64,000 nucleotides of DNA from an uncultured Alistipes sp. (GCA_910584485.1 CAJUAV010000008.1:1-64000); one strand, 5' to 3'; positions 1-8,953 are shown, counted from the stretch's first letter. Program-made: numbers and translations. Notes: generated from the sequence alone by a model not told the origin.

Positions 1-35
1 CTTCGATTAAGTTGGACATTTGGTTAATAGGCGTC

Positions 36-232
36 TCTTTTGGGATTAAAAAGACGAGCTGTGAAACGGATCGGAAGGTCCGCCGAAGGAGTTGAAAGGG
101 GCTTGGTACGGATCGGGGAAACGCACGGCGACCGAGCGCGGCGTAGTTCGAACGGTCCGAATAATCGCTTTTTTTATTTGGCGTTACGGATTTTTATGTT
201 ACATTTGTAATTGTCTTTTTAATCCCAAAAGA
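36..232. repeat. Inverted-repeat-bounded segment, candidate invertible promoter
   Basis: Two perfect 20-bp inverted repeats, TCTTTTGGGATTAAAAAGAC at 36-55 and its exact reverse complement at 213-232, enclose 157 bp. Inside lies a full Bacteroidetes promoter (TTTG at 177-180, 19-bp spacer, TACATTTG at 200-207) pointing right, toward the 3' end of the oppositely oriented rpsA. Site-specific inversion between the repeats would turn the promoter left, toward whatever gene lies beyond base 1. This is the layout of phase-variable promoters in Bacteroidales. Repeats and promoter are seen directly; inversion is inferred. No recombinase gene is present in the window. Confidence 0.6.
177..207 (+). promoter_or_regulatory. 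Promoter inside the inverted-repeat segment
   Basis: TTTG at 177-180 and TACATTTG at 200-207 are 19 bp apart, matching the Bacteroidetes -33/-7 consensus. In the present orientation it reads into the right repeat and then the rpsA terminator region, with no gene on this strand, so it looks OFF or silent. Confidence 0.6.
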
Positions 233-386
233 CGAGTATTCAGGTATCCGACGACCTTTTTCGACGGCCCACCGGTCGATGCGGTGCGGCCGTTCGTTTT
301 TTCGGCCGTACGGCAAAGGGTTCTGCATGCCGCGGGCGATAGACCGACTGCACGGAAACAGAGCGCACGCCCCCCATGCAACCGCA

Positions 387-424
387 ATAAAAAAAGCCGT
401 CCGACGCTTTGCGCGTCGGACGGC
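387..424 (-). terminator. Rho-independent terminator of rpsA
   Basis: On the minus strand a perfect 12-bp stem (396-407 with 413-424) with a 5-nt loop is followed by a T-rich run (387-395). It lies about 20 bases after the rpsA stop codon. Confidence 0.9.
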
Positions 425-445
425 TCCGTTTTAAGCAGGTTTCGA

Positions 446-2272
446 CTACTCCTCGTCGGCCTTGGCGGCTGCGGCCTTCTTGGCCTCGGCCTCCATGGCG
501 CTCTTGAGAGCGGCCAGACCGGCGATGTCGCCCAGCGTCGTCTTCTCGACCGAAGCGTTGATCTTCTTCACGGTCGATTTCGTGGCGTCGGCAGCGGCGC
601 GGCGCTCGGCCTTCTCGGCTGCGATCTCGGCACGCTTGGCATCCTCGTAGGTGCGGACGTGCGAGAGCGTGATGCGCTTCGTAGCCTTCGAGAACTCGAT
701 CACCTTGAAGGGGAGCTTGTCGCCCGCCTTCGGCGTCGAACCGTCCTCCTTGGCGAGCTGACGCGTCGGGCAGAAGCCCTCGACGCTCTCCGACAGCGAT
801 ACCACGGCACCCTTCTCGGTCATCTCCGTGATCGTACCCTCGGCGATGCTGTCGACGGGGAACTGCGCCTCGATGGCGGCCCAGGGATTCTCCTCGAGCT
901 GCTTGTGGCCCAGCGACAGACGACGGTTGTCCTTGTCGATCTCCAGTACGACGACCTCGATGTCGGCACCCACCTGCGTGAACTCGCCCGGGTGCTTGAT
1001 CTTCTTCGTCCACGACAGATCCGAAATGTGGATCAGACCGTCGATACCCTCCTCGATCTCGACGAATACGCCGAAATTCGTAAAGTTACGCACCTTGGCC
1101 GTGCACTTGGCACCCACGGGGTAACGCGTTTCGATGTTCTCCCAGGGATCGGTCGTGAGCTGCTTGATGCCGAGCGACATCTTGCGGTCCTGACGATCGA
1201 GCGTCAGCACGACGGCCTCGACCTCGTCACCGACCTTCATGAACTCCTGGGCCGAACGCAGGTGCTGGCTCCACGACATCTCCGATACGTGGATCAGACC
1301 CTCGACACCCGGAGCGATCTCGACGAAAGCACCGTAATCGGCCATAACGACCACCTTGCCCTTGACCTTGTCGCCGACGGCGAGGTTCTGGTCGAGCGCC
1401 TCCCACGGATGCGGGGTGAGCTGCTTCAGACCCAGCGCGATGCGCTTCTTGGCATCGTCGAAGTCGAGGATGACGACCTGGATCTTCTGGTCGAGCGCAA
1501 CGACCTCCTCGGGGTGGCTTACGCGGCCCCACGACAGGTCGGTGATGTGGATCAGACCGTCCACACCGCCCAGGTCGACGAATACGCCGTACGAGGTGAT
1601 GTTCTTGACGGTACCCTCGAGGATCTGACCCTTCTCGAGCTTCGACATGATGATCTGCTTCTGCGCCTCGAGTTCGGCCTCGATGAGCGCCTTGTGCGAA
1701 ACGACCACGTTGCGGAACTCCTGGTTGATCTTCACGACCTTGAACTCCATCGTCTTGTCGACATAGATATCGTAGTCGCGGATCGGCTTCACGTCGATCT
1801 GCGAGCCGGGCAGGAAGGCCTCGATGCCGAATACGTCGACGATCATACCGCCCTTCGTGCGGCACTTGATGTAACCCTTGATGATTTCATCCTTCTCGAG
1901 GGCCTCGTTGACACGATCCCACGACTTGAGCTGGCGCGCCTTCTTGTGCGACAGCGCGAGCTGGCCGTTCTTGTCCTCGGCCGAGTCGACATAGACCTCG
2001 ACCTTGTCGCCGACCTGCAGGTCGGGGTTGTAACGGAACTCGGCGACCGAGAGGACACCCTCGCTCTTGTAGCCGATGTTCACGAGAACCTCACGCTTCG
2101 TGATGCCCGTAACGGTACCCTCGACCACTTCGCCGACCGTGATGTTCGACAGCGTACGGTCGTACGCCTCGGTGATCTGCTCTTTCGGCTGGTCGTAGAC
2201 GCCCAGATCCTGTTCAAATGCGTTCCAATCGAAATTCTCGTTCGAAACGGCTGCGTTTTTCATCTCTTCCAT
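446..2272 (-). CDS. rpsA: 30S ribosomal protein S1
   Basis: RNA-binding ribosomal protein that helps load mRNA on the 30S subunit, which is important in a lineage without Shine-Dalgarno leaders. The 608-residue product has an acidic N-terminus and then six S1 OB-fold repeats; repeats 3-5 carry the typical GVFVD/GLIH-type cores and repeats 1, 2 and 6 are more divergent. The tail after about residue 540 is Ala/Lys/Glu-rich. The start chosen is the ATG at 2272; an in-frame ATG three codons later (2263) is equally possible. The reading frame stays open further upstream, but that part does not look like S1. A -7 box lies at 2355-2362 and a strong terminator follows. It is probably monocistronic. 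Confidence 0.96.
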   Translation of the reverse strand: MEEMKNAAVSNENFDWNAFEQDLGVYDQPKEQITEAYDRTLSNITVGEVVEGTVTGITKREVLVNIGYKSEGVLSVAEFRYNPDLQVGDKVEVYVDSAEDKNGQLALSHKKARQLKSWDRVNEALEKDEIIKGYIKCRTKGGMIVDVFGIEAFLPGSQIDVKPIRDYDIYVDKTMEFKVVKINQEFRNVVVSHKALIEAELEAQKQIIMSKLEKGQILEGTVKNITSYGVFVDLGGVDGLIHITDLSWGRVSHPEEVVALDQKIQVVILDFDDAKKRIALGLKQLTPHPWEALDQNLAVGDKVKGKVVVMADYGAFVEIAPGVEGLIHVSEMSWSQHLRSAQEFMKVGDEVEAVVLTLDRQDRKMSLGIKQLTTDPWENIETRYPVGAKCTAKVRNFTNFGVFVEIEEGIDGLIHISDLSWTKKIKHPGEFTQVGADIEVVVLEIDKDNRRLSLGHKQLEENPWAAIEAQFPVDSIAEGTITEMTEKGAVVSLSESVEGFCPTRQLAKEDGSTPKAGDKLPFKVIEFSKATKRITLSHVRTYEDAKRAEIAAEKAERRAAADATKSTVKKINASVEKTTLGDIAGLAALKSAMEAEAKKAAAAKADEE

Positions 2273-2354
2273 GACAGGAATTGTTTTTGCGATGCAATCG
2301 CTCGTTAAAAAGTTAATATTAAAAGAGTTGCCCCGCGCCTGCGCGCTTCGGGCC

Positions 2355-2362
2355 CGCAAATA
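2355..2362 (-). promoter_or_regulatory. -7 element of the rpsA promoter
   Basis: The minus strand reads TATATTTG, matching TAnnTTTG, about 83 bases upstream of the rpsA ATG. The -33 element is not clear. Confidence 0.55.
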
Positions 2363-2433
2363 TAACAAATAAAAACGAAAAGCGGAAACGGAAAGGACTT
2401 TTTTCGAGGGAAGGGGTACGGGCAGGCTCCATT

Positions 2434-2804
2434 TCTGCTGCACGGACAGTTTCGGCGGCGGCGGCAGGAGGCATCGGGCGGCTCGACGCGAGATCTGTCC
2501 TCCGACGCAGGGGGACGCTTTACGCGCGACATCGACCATCACCCGCAGCCGAGCGGAGGCGGCATCGAGCCTGCGGCGAGTTGCAGCCCTCCGCCAAGGG
2601 GCGGCTGCGGGCTGCCATTGCTGCGCAATGACCGCGGCACGGAAAGCGGCATCACTCATTCAGGCGAACCGCACTCGGTCTGTTGCACGGACTTGCCAAG
2701 TTTGCCGCCGGCGGCTGGAGGCATCGGACGGCTCGACGCGAGATTTGTCCTCCGCCGCAGAGGAGCGGCGGCGAACGGCATGCGCTTTACGCACGACACT
2801 TACC
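2434..2804. repeat. GC-rich degenerate intergenic repeats (two long copies)
   Basis: The 577-bp gap between rpsA and the acetyltransferase gene has no gene. It holds two diverged direct copies of a roughly 100-120 bp unit (2434-2534 and 2680-2804), sharing blocks such as GGCTCGACGCGAGAT and GTCCTCCG. Between them is a smaller palindromic block (about 2583-2620, CGGCTGCGGGCTGCC) that recurs near 36670-36700. These appear to be members of a dispersed repeat family (see findings). Confidence 0.55.
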
Positions 2805-2849
2805 TATATCGCTCCCCCGACGCTCCCCTATCGCCGAAAGAGGCTCCCT

Positions 2850-3386
2850 TTACAACATCCGCTGCAGCAGCAGCTCGTCCCGCCACCCCTCGGGGGTGCG
2901 GAGCCAGTCGCGCTTGCAGCCCGTGCGCTCGAAGCCGCACGCCTCGAAGAGCCGCAGGCTGGCCGCATTGTCGGCCCGCACGGTGCACCACAGCTGGTGC
3001 AGGCCGAGCACCTCGCGACCGTGGCGGCAAAGGGTCTCGACGGCGTCGCGCGCATACCCGCGCGAACGATCCTCGGGGGCATGGATCAGGATGCCGATGC
3101 CCGCCCGACGGTGCAGCATGTCCAGTTCGAAGAGGTCCGCGGCGCCGACGGCCCGCGGCGCATCCCCGACAGCCGAGGGACGCGTCTCGATGATGAGGCG
3201 CTGCTGGCGCGTCTGGAGCAGATCGTACTGCTGCTCTTCCAGAAAGCGTTGCAGCGTATGGCGCGAAAAGGGCACCAGCGTTCCGCTGACGGCCCAGACC
3301 GAGGCGTCGTTCTCCCAGACGTACATCCGATCGATGTCGGTCGGCTCGACGGCCCGCAGCCGTATCCGCTCCCCCTCGATGTGCAT
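2850..3386 (-). CDS. GNAT family N-acetyltransferase
   Basis: The 178-residue product fits the RimJ/RimL-like GNAT group. It has an N-terminal IRLRAVEPTDIDRMYVWEND segment, an acetyl-CoA loop region around RSRGYARDAVETL (about residues 110-125) and a C-terminal NAASLRLFEACGFERTG block typical of the fold. Such enzymes move acetyl from acetyl-CoA to an amine; the substrate here is unknown. The ATG overlaps the stop codon of the upstream ROK regulator by one base (TGATG), so the two are translationally coupled. The longer open frame upstream is antisense/out-of-phase noise over the ROK gene. Confidence 0.85.
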   Translation of the reverse strand: MHIEGERIRLRAVEPTDIDRMYVWENDASVWAVSGTLVPFSRHTLQRFLEEQQYDLLQTRQQRLIIETRPSAVGDAPRAVGAADLFELDMLHRRAGIGILIHAPEDRSRGYARDAVETLCRHGREVLGLHQLWCTVRADNAASLRLFEACGFERTGCKRDWLRTPEGWRDELLLQRML

Positions 3387-4615
3387 CACAGACCGATGAC
3401 CTTGTTGCGGATGAGCATCGCCACGCCCCAGGCGCCCACGTTTTCGGGCATCTTCGAGACGCGGAATTTCGTATCCTTGTAGACCAGATTGAGCGAAAAT
3501 TTGTTCGTCGCGGATTTCAGCGGCAGCATGAGGTAATCGCCTGCGGCGGCGAGGTTGCCCCCCACGATCACCGTCTCGGGGTTGAAGGTGTTGATGAGGA
3601 AGGCCACCGCCTTGCCCACCTTCTCGCCCGCCTCCTCGATCAGCTCGATCGACAGGTTGTCGTCGTTCTTGGCCGCCGCGATGATGTCGTCGATGTGGAT
3701 CGATTTCTGACGGGCGTACTTTTCGCGCAGGATCGTGTTGACCCCCTTTTCGATTTCGCGGCTCATCTTCTCCTCGAGCGCGATGCCCGAAACCTCCGTT
3801 TCGAGGCACCCCTTTTTGCCGCACGAGCAGATGATTTCGTTGTCGAAGAAGGGAATATGGCCGAACTCGCCCGCAAAACCGCTCTTGCCGTAGTAGAGCT
3901 GGCCGTCGATGACGATGCCGACCGCCACGCCGCGCCCGAGGTGCAGGTAGAGGACGTTGCTTTCGGATTTCGACTTGCCGCACGTGTACTCCGCATAGCA
4001 GCGGGCGCGCGTATCGTTCTCGACCAGCACGCGGATGCCGACACGCTCCTCCAGAATTTCGCGCAGCGACTGTTCCGACGAGGTGAAATATTTGTAGCTG
4101 CGGCCCGTATCGGGGTTGACGCGCCCCACGATGCAGAGGCCGAGGCCGAGGATCTTGCCGCGGTCGACGCCGCACGTAGCGATGAACTGTTCGACGTTGT
4201 GGCAGAGCCGCTCGAAGCACTGCGGACGATCCTGCAACTCGAAATCGGGATCGCTCTGCTCGACGATGATGTTGTTCTGGAGGTCGGTGACGACGAAGCG
4301 CATGCTGTCGCGGCCGACGTAGACGCCCGCGAAATAGATCGCCGAGCTGGCCAGTCCGAAGATGTTGGGACGGCGGCCGCCCGGGGTTTCGACCTTGCCC
4401 AGGTCCGTCACGATGTTCTCCTCAACGAGCTCCTGCACCAGCTTCGTGATGGTCGGAACGCTGATATGCAGCTCCTTGGTCAGCTCGGAGAGGGTACACT
4501 CGCCGTTGGCGGCCATGTGGGCGATGATGTTGCGCTTGATGATGCTGTTCTTGTGCGAAACGCCCTTCAGCGTCTCGTCTTCGTGCTTGATGAAAAATTC
4601 GGTAAGCGAAGTCAT
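3386..4615 (-). CDS. ROK family transcriptional regulator (NagC/XylR type)
   Basis: The 409-residue protein has an N-terminal winged-helix domain (about residues 20-85, with an SELTKELHISVPTITKLVQE recognition segment) and a C-terminal ROK sugar-kinase-like domain. The ROK zinc motif CSCGKKGCLE sits near residue 268, and a GVAVGIVIDGQLYYG block is present. Members bind sugar or sugar-phosphate ligands and repress uptake or catabolism genes. The target is not evident: the only co-transcribed gene is the downstream acetyltransferase, and autoregulation is likely but unproven. A -7 box (TATATTTG) precedes the gene. Confidence 0.88.
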   Translation of the reverse strand: MTSLTEFFIKHEDETLKGVSHKNSIIKRNIIAHMAANGECTLSELTKELHISVPTITKLVQELVEENIVTDLGKVETPGGRRPNIFGLASSAIYFAGVYVGRDSMRFVVTDLQNNIIVEQSDPDFELQDRPQCFERLCHNVEQFIATCGVDRGKILGLGLCIVGRVNPDTGRSYKYFTSSEQSLREILEERVGIRVLVENDTRARCYAEYTCGKSKSESNVLYLHLGRGVAVGIVIDGQLYYGKSGFAGEFGHIPFFDNEIICSCGKKGCLETEVSGIALEEKMSREIEKGVNTILREKYARQKSIHIDDIIAAAKNDDNLSIELIEEAGEKVGKAVAFLINTFNPETVIVGGNLAAAGDYLMLPLKSATNKFSLNLVYKDTKFRVSKMPENVGAWGVAMLIRNKVIGL

Positions 4616-4648
4616 GTTCGGGGTCCTTGTTTGAGCTAACTAACCGCA

Positions 4649-4656
4649 CAAATATA
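4649..4656 (-). promoter_or_regulatory. -7 element of the ROK regulator promoter
   Basis: The minus strand reads TATATTTG in an AT-rich stretch (4640-4700) that stands out from the GC-rich surroundings, 34 bases before the ATG. A GTTG sequence about 20 bases upstream may serve as the -33 element. Confidence 0.55.
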
Positions 4657-4723
4657 GCAAGGATATTAAAAATATGCAACAACTATTTTAAATTTCTTAA
4701 TATCACCCCTGCCGAACAGCCGC

Positions 4724-4764
4724 AAAAAAGGCGGGAACGGATTGTTTGACAATCCGTTCCCGCC
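4724..4764 (-). terminator. Rho-independent terminator of fabD
   Basis: A perfect 15-bp stem (4730-4744 with 4750-4764) with a 5-nt loop is followed on the minus strand by a run of T (4724-4729), directly after the fabD stop. Confidence 0.93.
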
Positions 4765-4784
4765 TGCTTACAAAACGTAACCGA

Positions 4785-5672
4785 CTACGCCTCGAGGGTC
4801 GATTTCGACTCTACGGCGACCTCGGTCGAGACCTTGCGGATCAACCCCTGGAGCACGGTGCCGGGACCGAGTTCGGTGAAGGCGTCCACGCCGTCGGCCA
4901 GCATGCGGCGCACGATCTGCGTCCAACGGACGGGAGCCGTGAGCTGGGCGATGAGGTTGCGTTTGATCTGCTCGGGATCGGTGTGCGGCTCGGCGTCGAC
5001 GTTCTGGTAGATCGGGCAGTCGGGGGTGCGGAAGGGCGCCTCGGCGATCGCCTTCGAGAGCTCCTCGCGGGCGGGCTCCATGAGCGGCGAGTGGAACGCA
5101 CCGCCCACAGGCAGCACCAGCGCACGGCGGGCGCCCGCCTCCTTGGCCTTGGCGCAGGCAGCCTCGACAGCAGCCTGCTCGCCCGAAATCACGAGCTGCC
5201 CCGGGCAGTTGTAGTTGGCAGCGACGACCACCCCTTCGGTCTCGGCGCAGATCGCCTCGACCTGCTCGTCCGAGAGGCCCAGGATAGCGGCCATCGTCCC
5301 GGGAACGGCCTCGCAGGCGGCCTGCATGGCCATCGCACGCTTCGAGACGAGGCGCAGACCGTCCTCGAACGACAGCGCTCCCGAAACGACCAGCGCCGAG
5401 AACTCGCCGAGCGAGTGGCCGGCAACGGCATCGGGCTTCACGCCGAGGGCTTTGGCCATGGCGACCGAGTGGAGGAAGACGGCGGGCTGCGTCACCTTCG
5501 TCTGCTTCAGGTCTTCGGGCGTGCCGGCGAACATCAGATCCGTGATGCGGAAGCCGAGGATCTCGTTGGCCTGCTCGAAAAGCGCCTTCACCTCGGCGTT
5601 CTGCTCGTACAAGTCCTTGCCCATGCCGACGGCCTGGGCCCCCTGACCGGGGAAAACATACGCATGTTTCAT
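4785..5672 (-). CDS. fabD: Malonyl-CoA:ACP transacylase
   Basis: Transfers malonyl from CoA to acyl carrier protein to feed fatty-acid elongation in the cytosol. The 295-residue length is normal for FabD. The oxyanion motif GQGAQ is at residues 9-13, the nucleophile Ser87 lies in GHSLGE, and the catalytic His194 in GAFHSPLM. The gene stands alone: its own -7 box lies about 40 bases upstream and a strong terminator follows. Confidence 0.96.
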   Translation of the reverse strand: MKHAYVFPGQGAQAVGMGKDLYEQNAEVKALFEQANEILGFRITDLMFAGTPEDLKQTKVTQPAVFLHSVAMAKALGVKPDAVAGHSLGEFSALVVSGALSFEDGLRLVSKRAMAMQAACEAVPGTMAAILGLSDEQVEAICAETEGVVVAANYNCPGQLVISGEQAAVEAACAKAKEAGARRALVLPVGGAFHSPLMEPAREELSKAIAEAPFRTPDCPIYQNVDAEPHTDPEQIKRNLIAQLTAPVRWTQIVRRMLADGVDAFTELGPGTVLQGLIRKVSTEVAVESKSTLEA

Positions 5673-5710
5673 ATCTTTCTTAATTTAAAGATTTTTCGTT
5701 TCGACGGGGG

Positions 5711-5718
5711 CAAAGATA
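5711..5718 (-). promoter_or_regulatory. -7 element of the fabD promoter
   Basis: The minus strand reads TATCTTTG, an exact TAnnTTTG match, 39 bases before the fabD ATG. An A/T-rich block lies just upstream of it. Confidence 0.6.
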
Positions 5719-5835
5719 CGATATTTTTTGAAAACGCGATACGGGTGGCGGAAGATCGTCGCCGAACGGGGCGCAGGAGGATATCGAGCCGGCGGGCGAG
5801 CGGTGCCGGCCAACCGCATCGGAGGGCGTTCGGGG

Positions 5836-6062
5836 GCAGTTTGCGAAGCGTACGGATGATGCGCAGGCGCCGTGCGGCCCGCCGCGCATGACTCGGGGCG
5901 CAGCTTGCGAAGCGTACGGAAGATGCGCAGGCGCCGTGCGCCCCCCCCCGCGCATGACTCGGGCTGCAGCTTGCGAAGCGCTCGCACACGCAAGCGATGC
6001 GGGCCTTCGCAGGGGCGAAGCTGCGGCCCGCCGACGTCTCCGACGTCGATGTTGCAGCGACC
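5836..6062. repeat. Tandem 64-66 bp repeats merging into a dispersed GC-rich repeat
   Basis: The 409-bp gap between fabD and the YgjP-like gene contains no gene. Three head-to-tail units start at about 5836, 5900 and 5966, each opening with GCAG(C/T)TTGCGAAGCG. The second contains a run of nine C at 5941-5949. The last unit runs into the palindromic block GCGGGCCTTCGCAGGGGCG (from 5998), which recurs in other gaps of this window. Confidence 0.65.
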
Positions 6063-6081
6063 TCCTGCATCCAACAACCCC

Positions 6082-6651
6082 CTACCGAATCGAATACCCT
6101 CTCAACTCGCGCTGCAACGCCCGCTCGCGCCCCCCGACCAGTCGATCGACCAGCGCATGGAATCGCGGCGAGTGGTCGTGGTGACGCGTGTGGCACAGCT
6201 CGTGGACGATCACGTAGTCGCGCAGATGTTCGGGCAGGAGCATCAGAAAGAGGCTCAACGAGAGGTGGTTCTCGCCCGAGCAACTCCCCCACTTCGTGCG
6301 TGACGCGCGAATCGTCAGCTTCGTGCATCGGAGGCCCGTCGTAGCCGACAGCCGCTCGACGCGCGGCGGCAGATCGGCCTTCGCGGCGCGGCGCAACGCT
6401 TCGACGCGGGCCCGCTCCTCCTCGGGCGGCAGCGGTGGGGGCACGGCGGCCCGTCGGGCCGCCAGCCGTTCGCGGGCTCGGGCGATCCAGTCGCGCTTCG
6501 CCTCCAGAAAGGCCAGCGCCCTTTCGCGCGGCACGCCCCGCGGATAGGCCAGGCGGACCGTGCCGTTCGGACGCACCGTCAGCGAAATGCGGCGCGCCCG
6601 CGGCGAGCGCACCACCTCGACCTGCTCCGTATCGGACACCGCGTTCGTCAT
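6082..6651 (-). CDS. YgjP-like zinc metallopeptidase (DUF45/M48-related)
   Basis: The 189-residue product has the hallmarks of the YgjP/DUF45 family: WGSCS near residue 122 and a zinc-binding VIVHELCHTRHHDHSPRFH segment near 150-168 (HELCH plus a downstream His). Predicted cytosolic, with no signal peptide. Family substrates are poorly known. It is the last gene of a minus-strand operon; its ATG overlaps the DUF4153 stop by four bases (ATGA). Confidence 0.88.
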   Translation of the reverse strand: MTNAVSDTEQVEVVRSPRARRISLTVRPNGTVRLAYPRGVPRERALAFLEAKRDWIARARERLAARRAAVPPPLPPEEERARVEALRRAAKADLPPRVERLSATTGLRCTKLTIRASRTKWGSCSGENHLSLSLFLMLLPEHLRDYVIVHELCHTRHHDHSPRFHALVDRLVGGRERALQRELRGYSIR

Positions 6652-8186
6652 CGCGTCATCACCAGCTCGACCGAGCAGCTGCCCAGCCCGTAGCGATCCG
6701 CCGCCTCGTCATGTTCGAGCCTCCACAGGCGGAAGATGATCCGCACGCGTTCGTCGGCGTAGTCGAGCAGCTGCAACACCTGTTCGGGGGCCGAATCGGC
6801 GCAATCCGCATAGCTCACACCGGCTTTCTCCAACTGCCGGCGCACCAGCGCATCGACCTCGATATCGAGCAGGCGGCGCCCCTCGAGCTGGAGGTGCAGC
6901 ACCCCGTCGCGATCGATCCAGACCCCGTCAACGGCTTTGTCCCGTCCTTTGTAACAGGATACGACACAGTAGAGGCGCGTATAGGCGGGATCGGCCCGAA
7001 AAGCGGCGTTCTCGGGCAGATACAGCACCGGACCGGCCTGTACGACCTCGACCGTATCGTCCCTCTCGGCGACCGCACCGCCGCGTGCCTCCTGCGACTG
7101 TTCGGCCAGCCGCTTCGGGTGCAGCGCGGGCACGAATGCGACAGCGCCGACCAGCACGAAGGCGGCGATGCACAGCCAGCGCAGTCGGGCCGTGCGCCGC
7201 GCGGCGTAGAGCACCACGGCCAGCGTCATCAGAATGCCGCACAGCACCAGCCAGACGCGCCATTCGGTGAGGCCGTAATCGCCGATGCGCCGCGCCGTAC
7301 CGGCCCAGAAGAGGAGCATCGGCGCCAGCAGCACGAGGCTGAAGCGGCGGTAGAAGGGGGCGGCGAAGCGGCGCGGCAGCGTTTCGTGCAGGCTGCGGCA
7401 GCAGAGCATCACCAGGGCGAAGAGGAGCACCATCCACGCCACGCCGCCGCGCGGGAGCGACCAGGCGAAGAGGATCTTGGCAGCGTAGAGGTAGAGGATC
7501 GCCGTGTAGGCGACGAGCGCGGGGGTGAACAGATAGTTCACCAATACCGTCAGGACGGAATCCGCCTCGGAGCGCTCCTCCAGCCGACGATCGGCCACGG
7601 CCATGAAGACCGACGGCACGACGAAGACCGAAACGAGCGAGACGACGTCGACGATCCATGTGCCGACCGTACAATCGAAGATGTAGGCGGCCGAGTAGAC
7701 CACGGCGCAGAAGAGCCCGAGGGCCGTATAGGAGAAAAAGAGAGCGACGACGACGGCCGACAGATAGGACTGCACGACGGCCACCAGCCGTTCGTTGGTG
7801 CGCACCGGCGGGAAGATGAGCAGCGCCAGCGGGGTCAGCACACCGCACAGCAGGGCGTACTGCTGCGACACGACCCACTCCGCCAGGGCGGGATGCAGCG
7901 TCAGGAGCAGCACCAGCGGCACCAGCGCGAGCACGTAGTAACGGCGCCACCGCGTATGCGCCAGCGCACGGTTCGCGCCGTACATCACCAGCGCGTACCA
8001 GCCCGTCACGGTCAGCACGGCGCCCAGACGCGTGGTGTCGCCCTCGGCGTAGTGGAGGCAGAGCACCCCCACGGAGACGATCGCCAGCAGCACCATCTCG
8101 ACGGGATGGCGGACGACGAGTTGCGCCGCCCCCTCGCGCAGCAGGAGCAGCCATTGGCGGAAACGGAGTTTCAACGGAGTTTTCAT
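6648..8186 (-). CDS. DUF4153 integral membrane protein
   Basis: The 512-residue protein has roughly ten to eleven hydrophobic segments over residues 25-370, followed by a soluble C-terminal domain of about 140 residues containing a DVLYLP-like VLYLPENAAF stretch. The layout resembles Bacteroidales DUF4153 proteins, whose function is not established. It lies between rlmB (32-bp gap) and the YgjP-like gene (4-bp overlap), so transcription is probably shared. Confidence 0.75.
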   Translation of the reverse strand: MKTPLKLRFRQWLLLLREGAAQLVVRHPVEMVLLAIVSVGVLCLHYAEGDTTRLGAVLTVTGWYALVMYGANRALAHTRWRRYYVLALVPLVLLLTLHPALAEWVVSQQYALLCGVLTPLALLIFPPVRTNERLVAVVQSYLSAVVVALFFSYTALGLFCAVVYSAAYIFDCTVGTWIVDVVSLVSVFVVPSVFMAVADRRLEERSEADSVLTVLVNYLFTPALVAYTAILYLYAAKILFAWSLPRGGVAWMVLLFALVMLCCRSLHETLPRRFAAPFYRRFSLVLLAPMLLFWAGTARRIGDYGLTEWRVWLVLCGILMTLAVVLYAARRTARLRWLCIAAFVLVGAVAFVPALHPKRLAEQSQEARGGAVAERDDTVEVVQAGPVLYLPENAAFRADPAYTRLYCVVSCYKGRDKAVDGVWIDRDGVLHLQLEGRRLLDIEVDALVRRQLEKAGVSYADCADSAPEQVLQLLDYADERVRIIFRLWRLEHDEAADRYGLGSCSVELVMTR

Positions 8187-8218
8187 GACGTTCGGCAGTT
8201 AACTGAAAAAAACGAAGG

Positions 8219-8953
8219 TCAGTCGCCGATGCGCTGGCGCACCGCCTCGAACAGCATCACGGCGGCGGCGGCCGAAACGTTCAGCGACTCGATATGCCCG
8301 ATCATGGGAATCGCCAGCTGCTCGTCGCACAGCTTGAGCACCTCGTTCGAGATGCCCCGCTCCTCGGAGCCCATGACGAGCACCGTCGGACAGCGGAAAT
8401 CGGCGTCGTAGAGCAGCTTGCGGCTCTTTTCGGTGGCTGCGACGACCTGGAATCCCTGCTGCTGCAACTGCGCGAGGGTCATGCGGATCGACCCCACGCG
8501 GCAGACGGGAATCGTGGTCAGGGCGCCCGCCGAAGCGCGGATCGCCTCGGCATTGACGGGCGCGGCGTTCTTGAGCGGCGCCAGCAGTCCGTGCGCACCC
8601 GCGCACTCGGCCGAACGGGCGATGGCGCCGAAATTGCGCACGTCCGTCACGCCGTCGAACGCGACGATCAGGGGCGTTTCGTCCTCGGGGACGCGCTCCA
8701 GGATGTCGGTCAGTTCGACGTAGGCGATCGACGCCGTCTGCGCCACGACCCCCTGGTGGTTGCCGCGCGTCAGGCGGTCGAGCTTCTCGACGGGCACCTC
8801 CTGATAGCGGATGCGGTGACGCATGCACAGATCCTTCAGCTCCTGCATGAGGCGCCCCTCGGCCCCCTTGCGGATGTAGAGTCGTTCGAGTTGTCGGCCG
8901 GCTTCGATCGCTTCGGCCACGGGACGAATCCCGAAAATAAGGTTGTTATCCAT
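8219..8953 (-). CDS. rlmB: 23S rRNA (guanosine-2'-O)-methyltransferase, TrmH/SpoU family
   Basis: The 244-residue SPOUT methyltransferase has an N-terminal substrate-binding domain (residues 1-75, beginning NNLIFGIRPVAEAIEAG) and a knotted C-terminal domain. SpoU motifs are visible: NFGAIARSAE, GSEERGIS and SLNVSAAAAVMLFE. RlmB methylates a ribosomal guanosine (G2251 in E. coli numbering). The start was chosen because it begins exactly at the family N-terminus; the open frame upstream runs through repeat DNA. It is the first gene of the rlmB-DUF4153-YgjP-like operon. Confidence 0.92.
   Translation of the reverse strand: MDNNLIFGIRPVAEAIEAGRQLERLYIRKGAEGRLMQELKDLCMRHRIRYQEVPVEKLDRLTRGNHQGVVAQTASIAYVELTDILERVPEDETPLIVAFDGVTDVRNFGAIARSAECAGAHGLLAPLKNAAPVNAEAIRASAGALTTIPVCRVGSIRMTLAQLQQQGFQVVAATEKSRKLLYDADFRCPTVLVMGSEERGISNEVLKLCDEQLAIPMIGHIESLNVSAAAAVMLFEAVRQRIGD

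Noticed and set aside
92..2308. Long plus-strand open frame (738 codons) opposite rpsA
   Set aside because: It is the GC-rich antisense shadow of the six S1 repeats. Its repeated Leu/Asp/Arg-rich sequence mirrors the rpsA repeats, and it has no family motifs.
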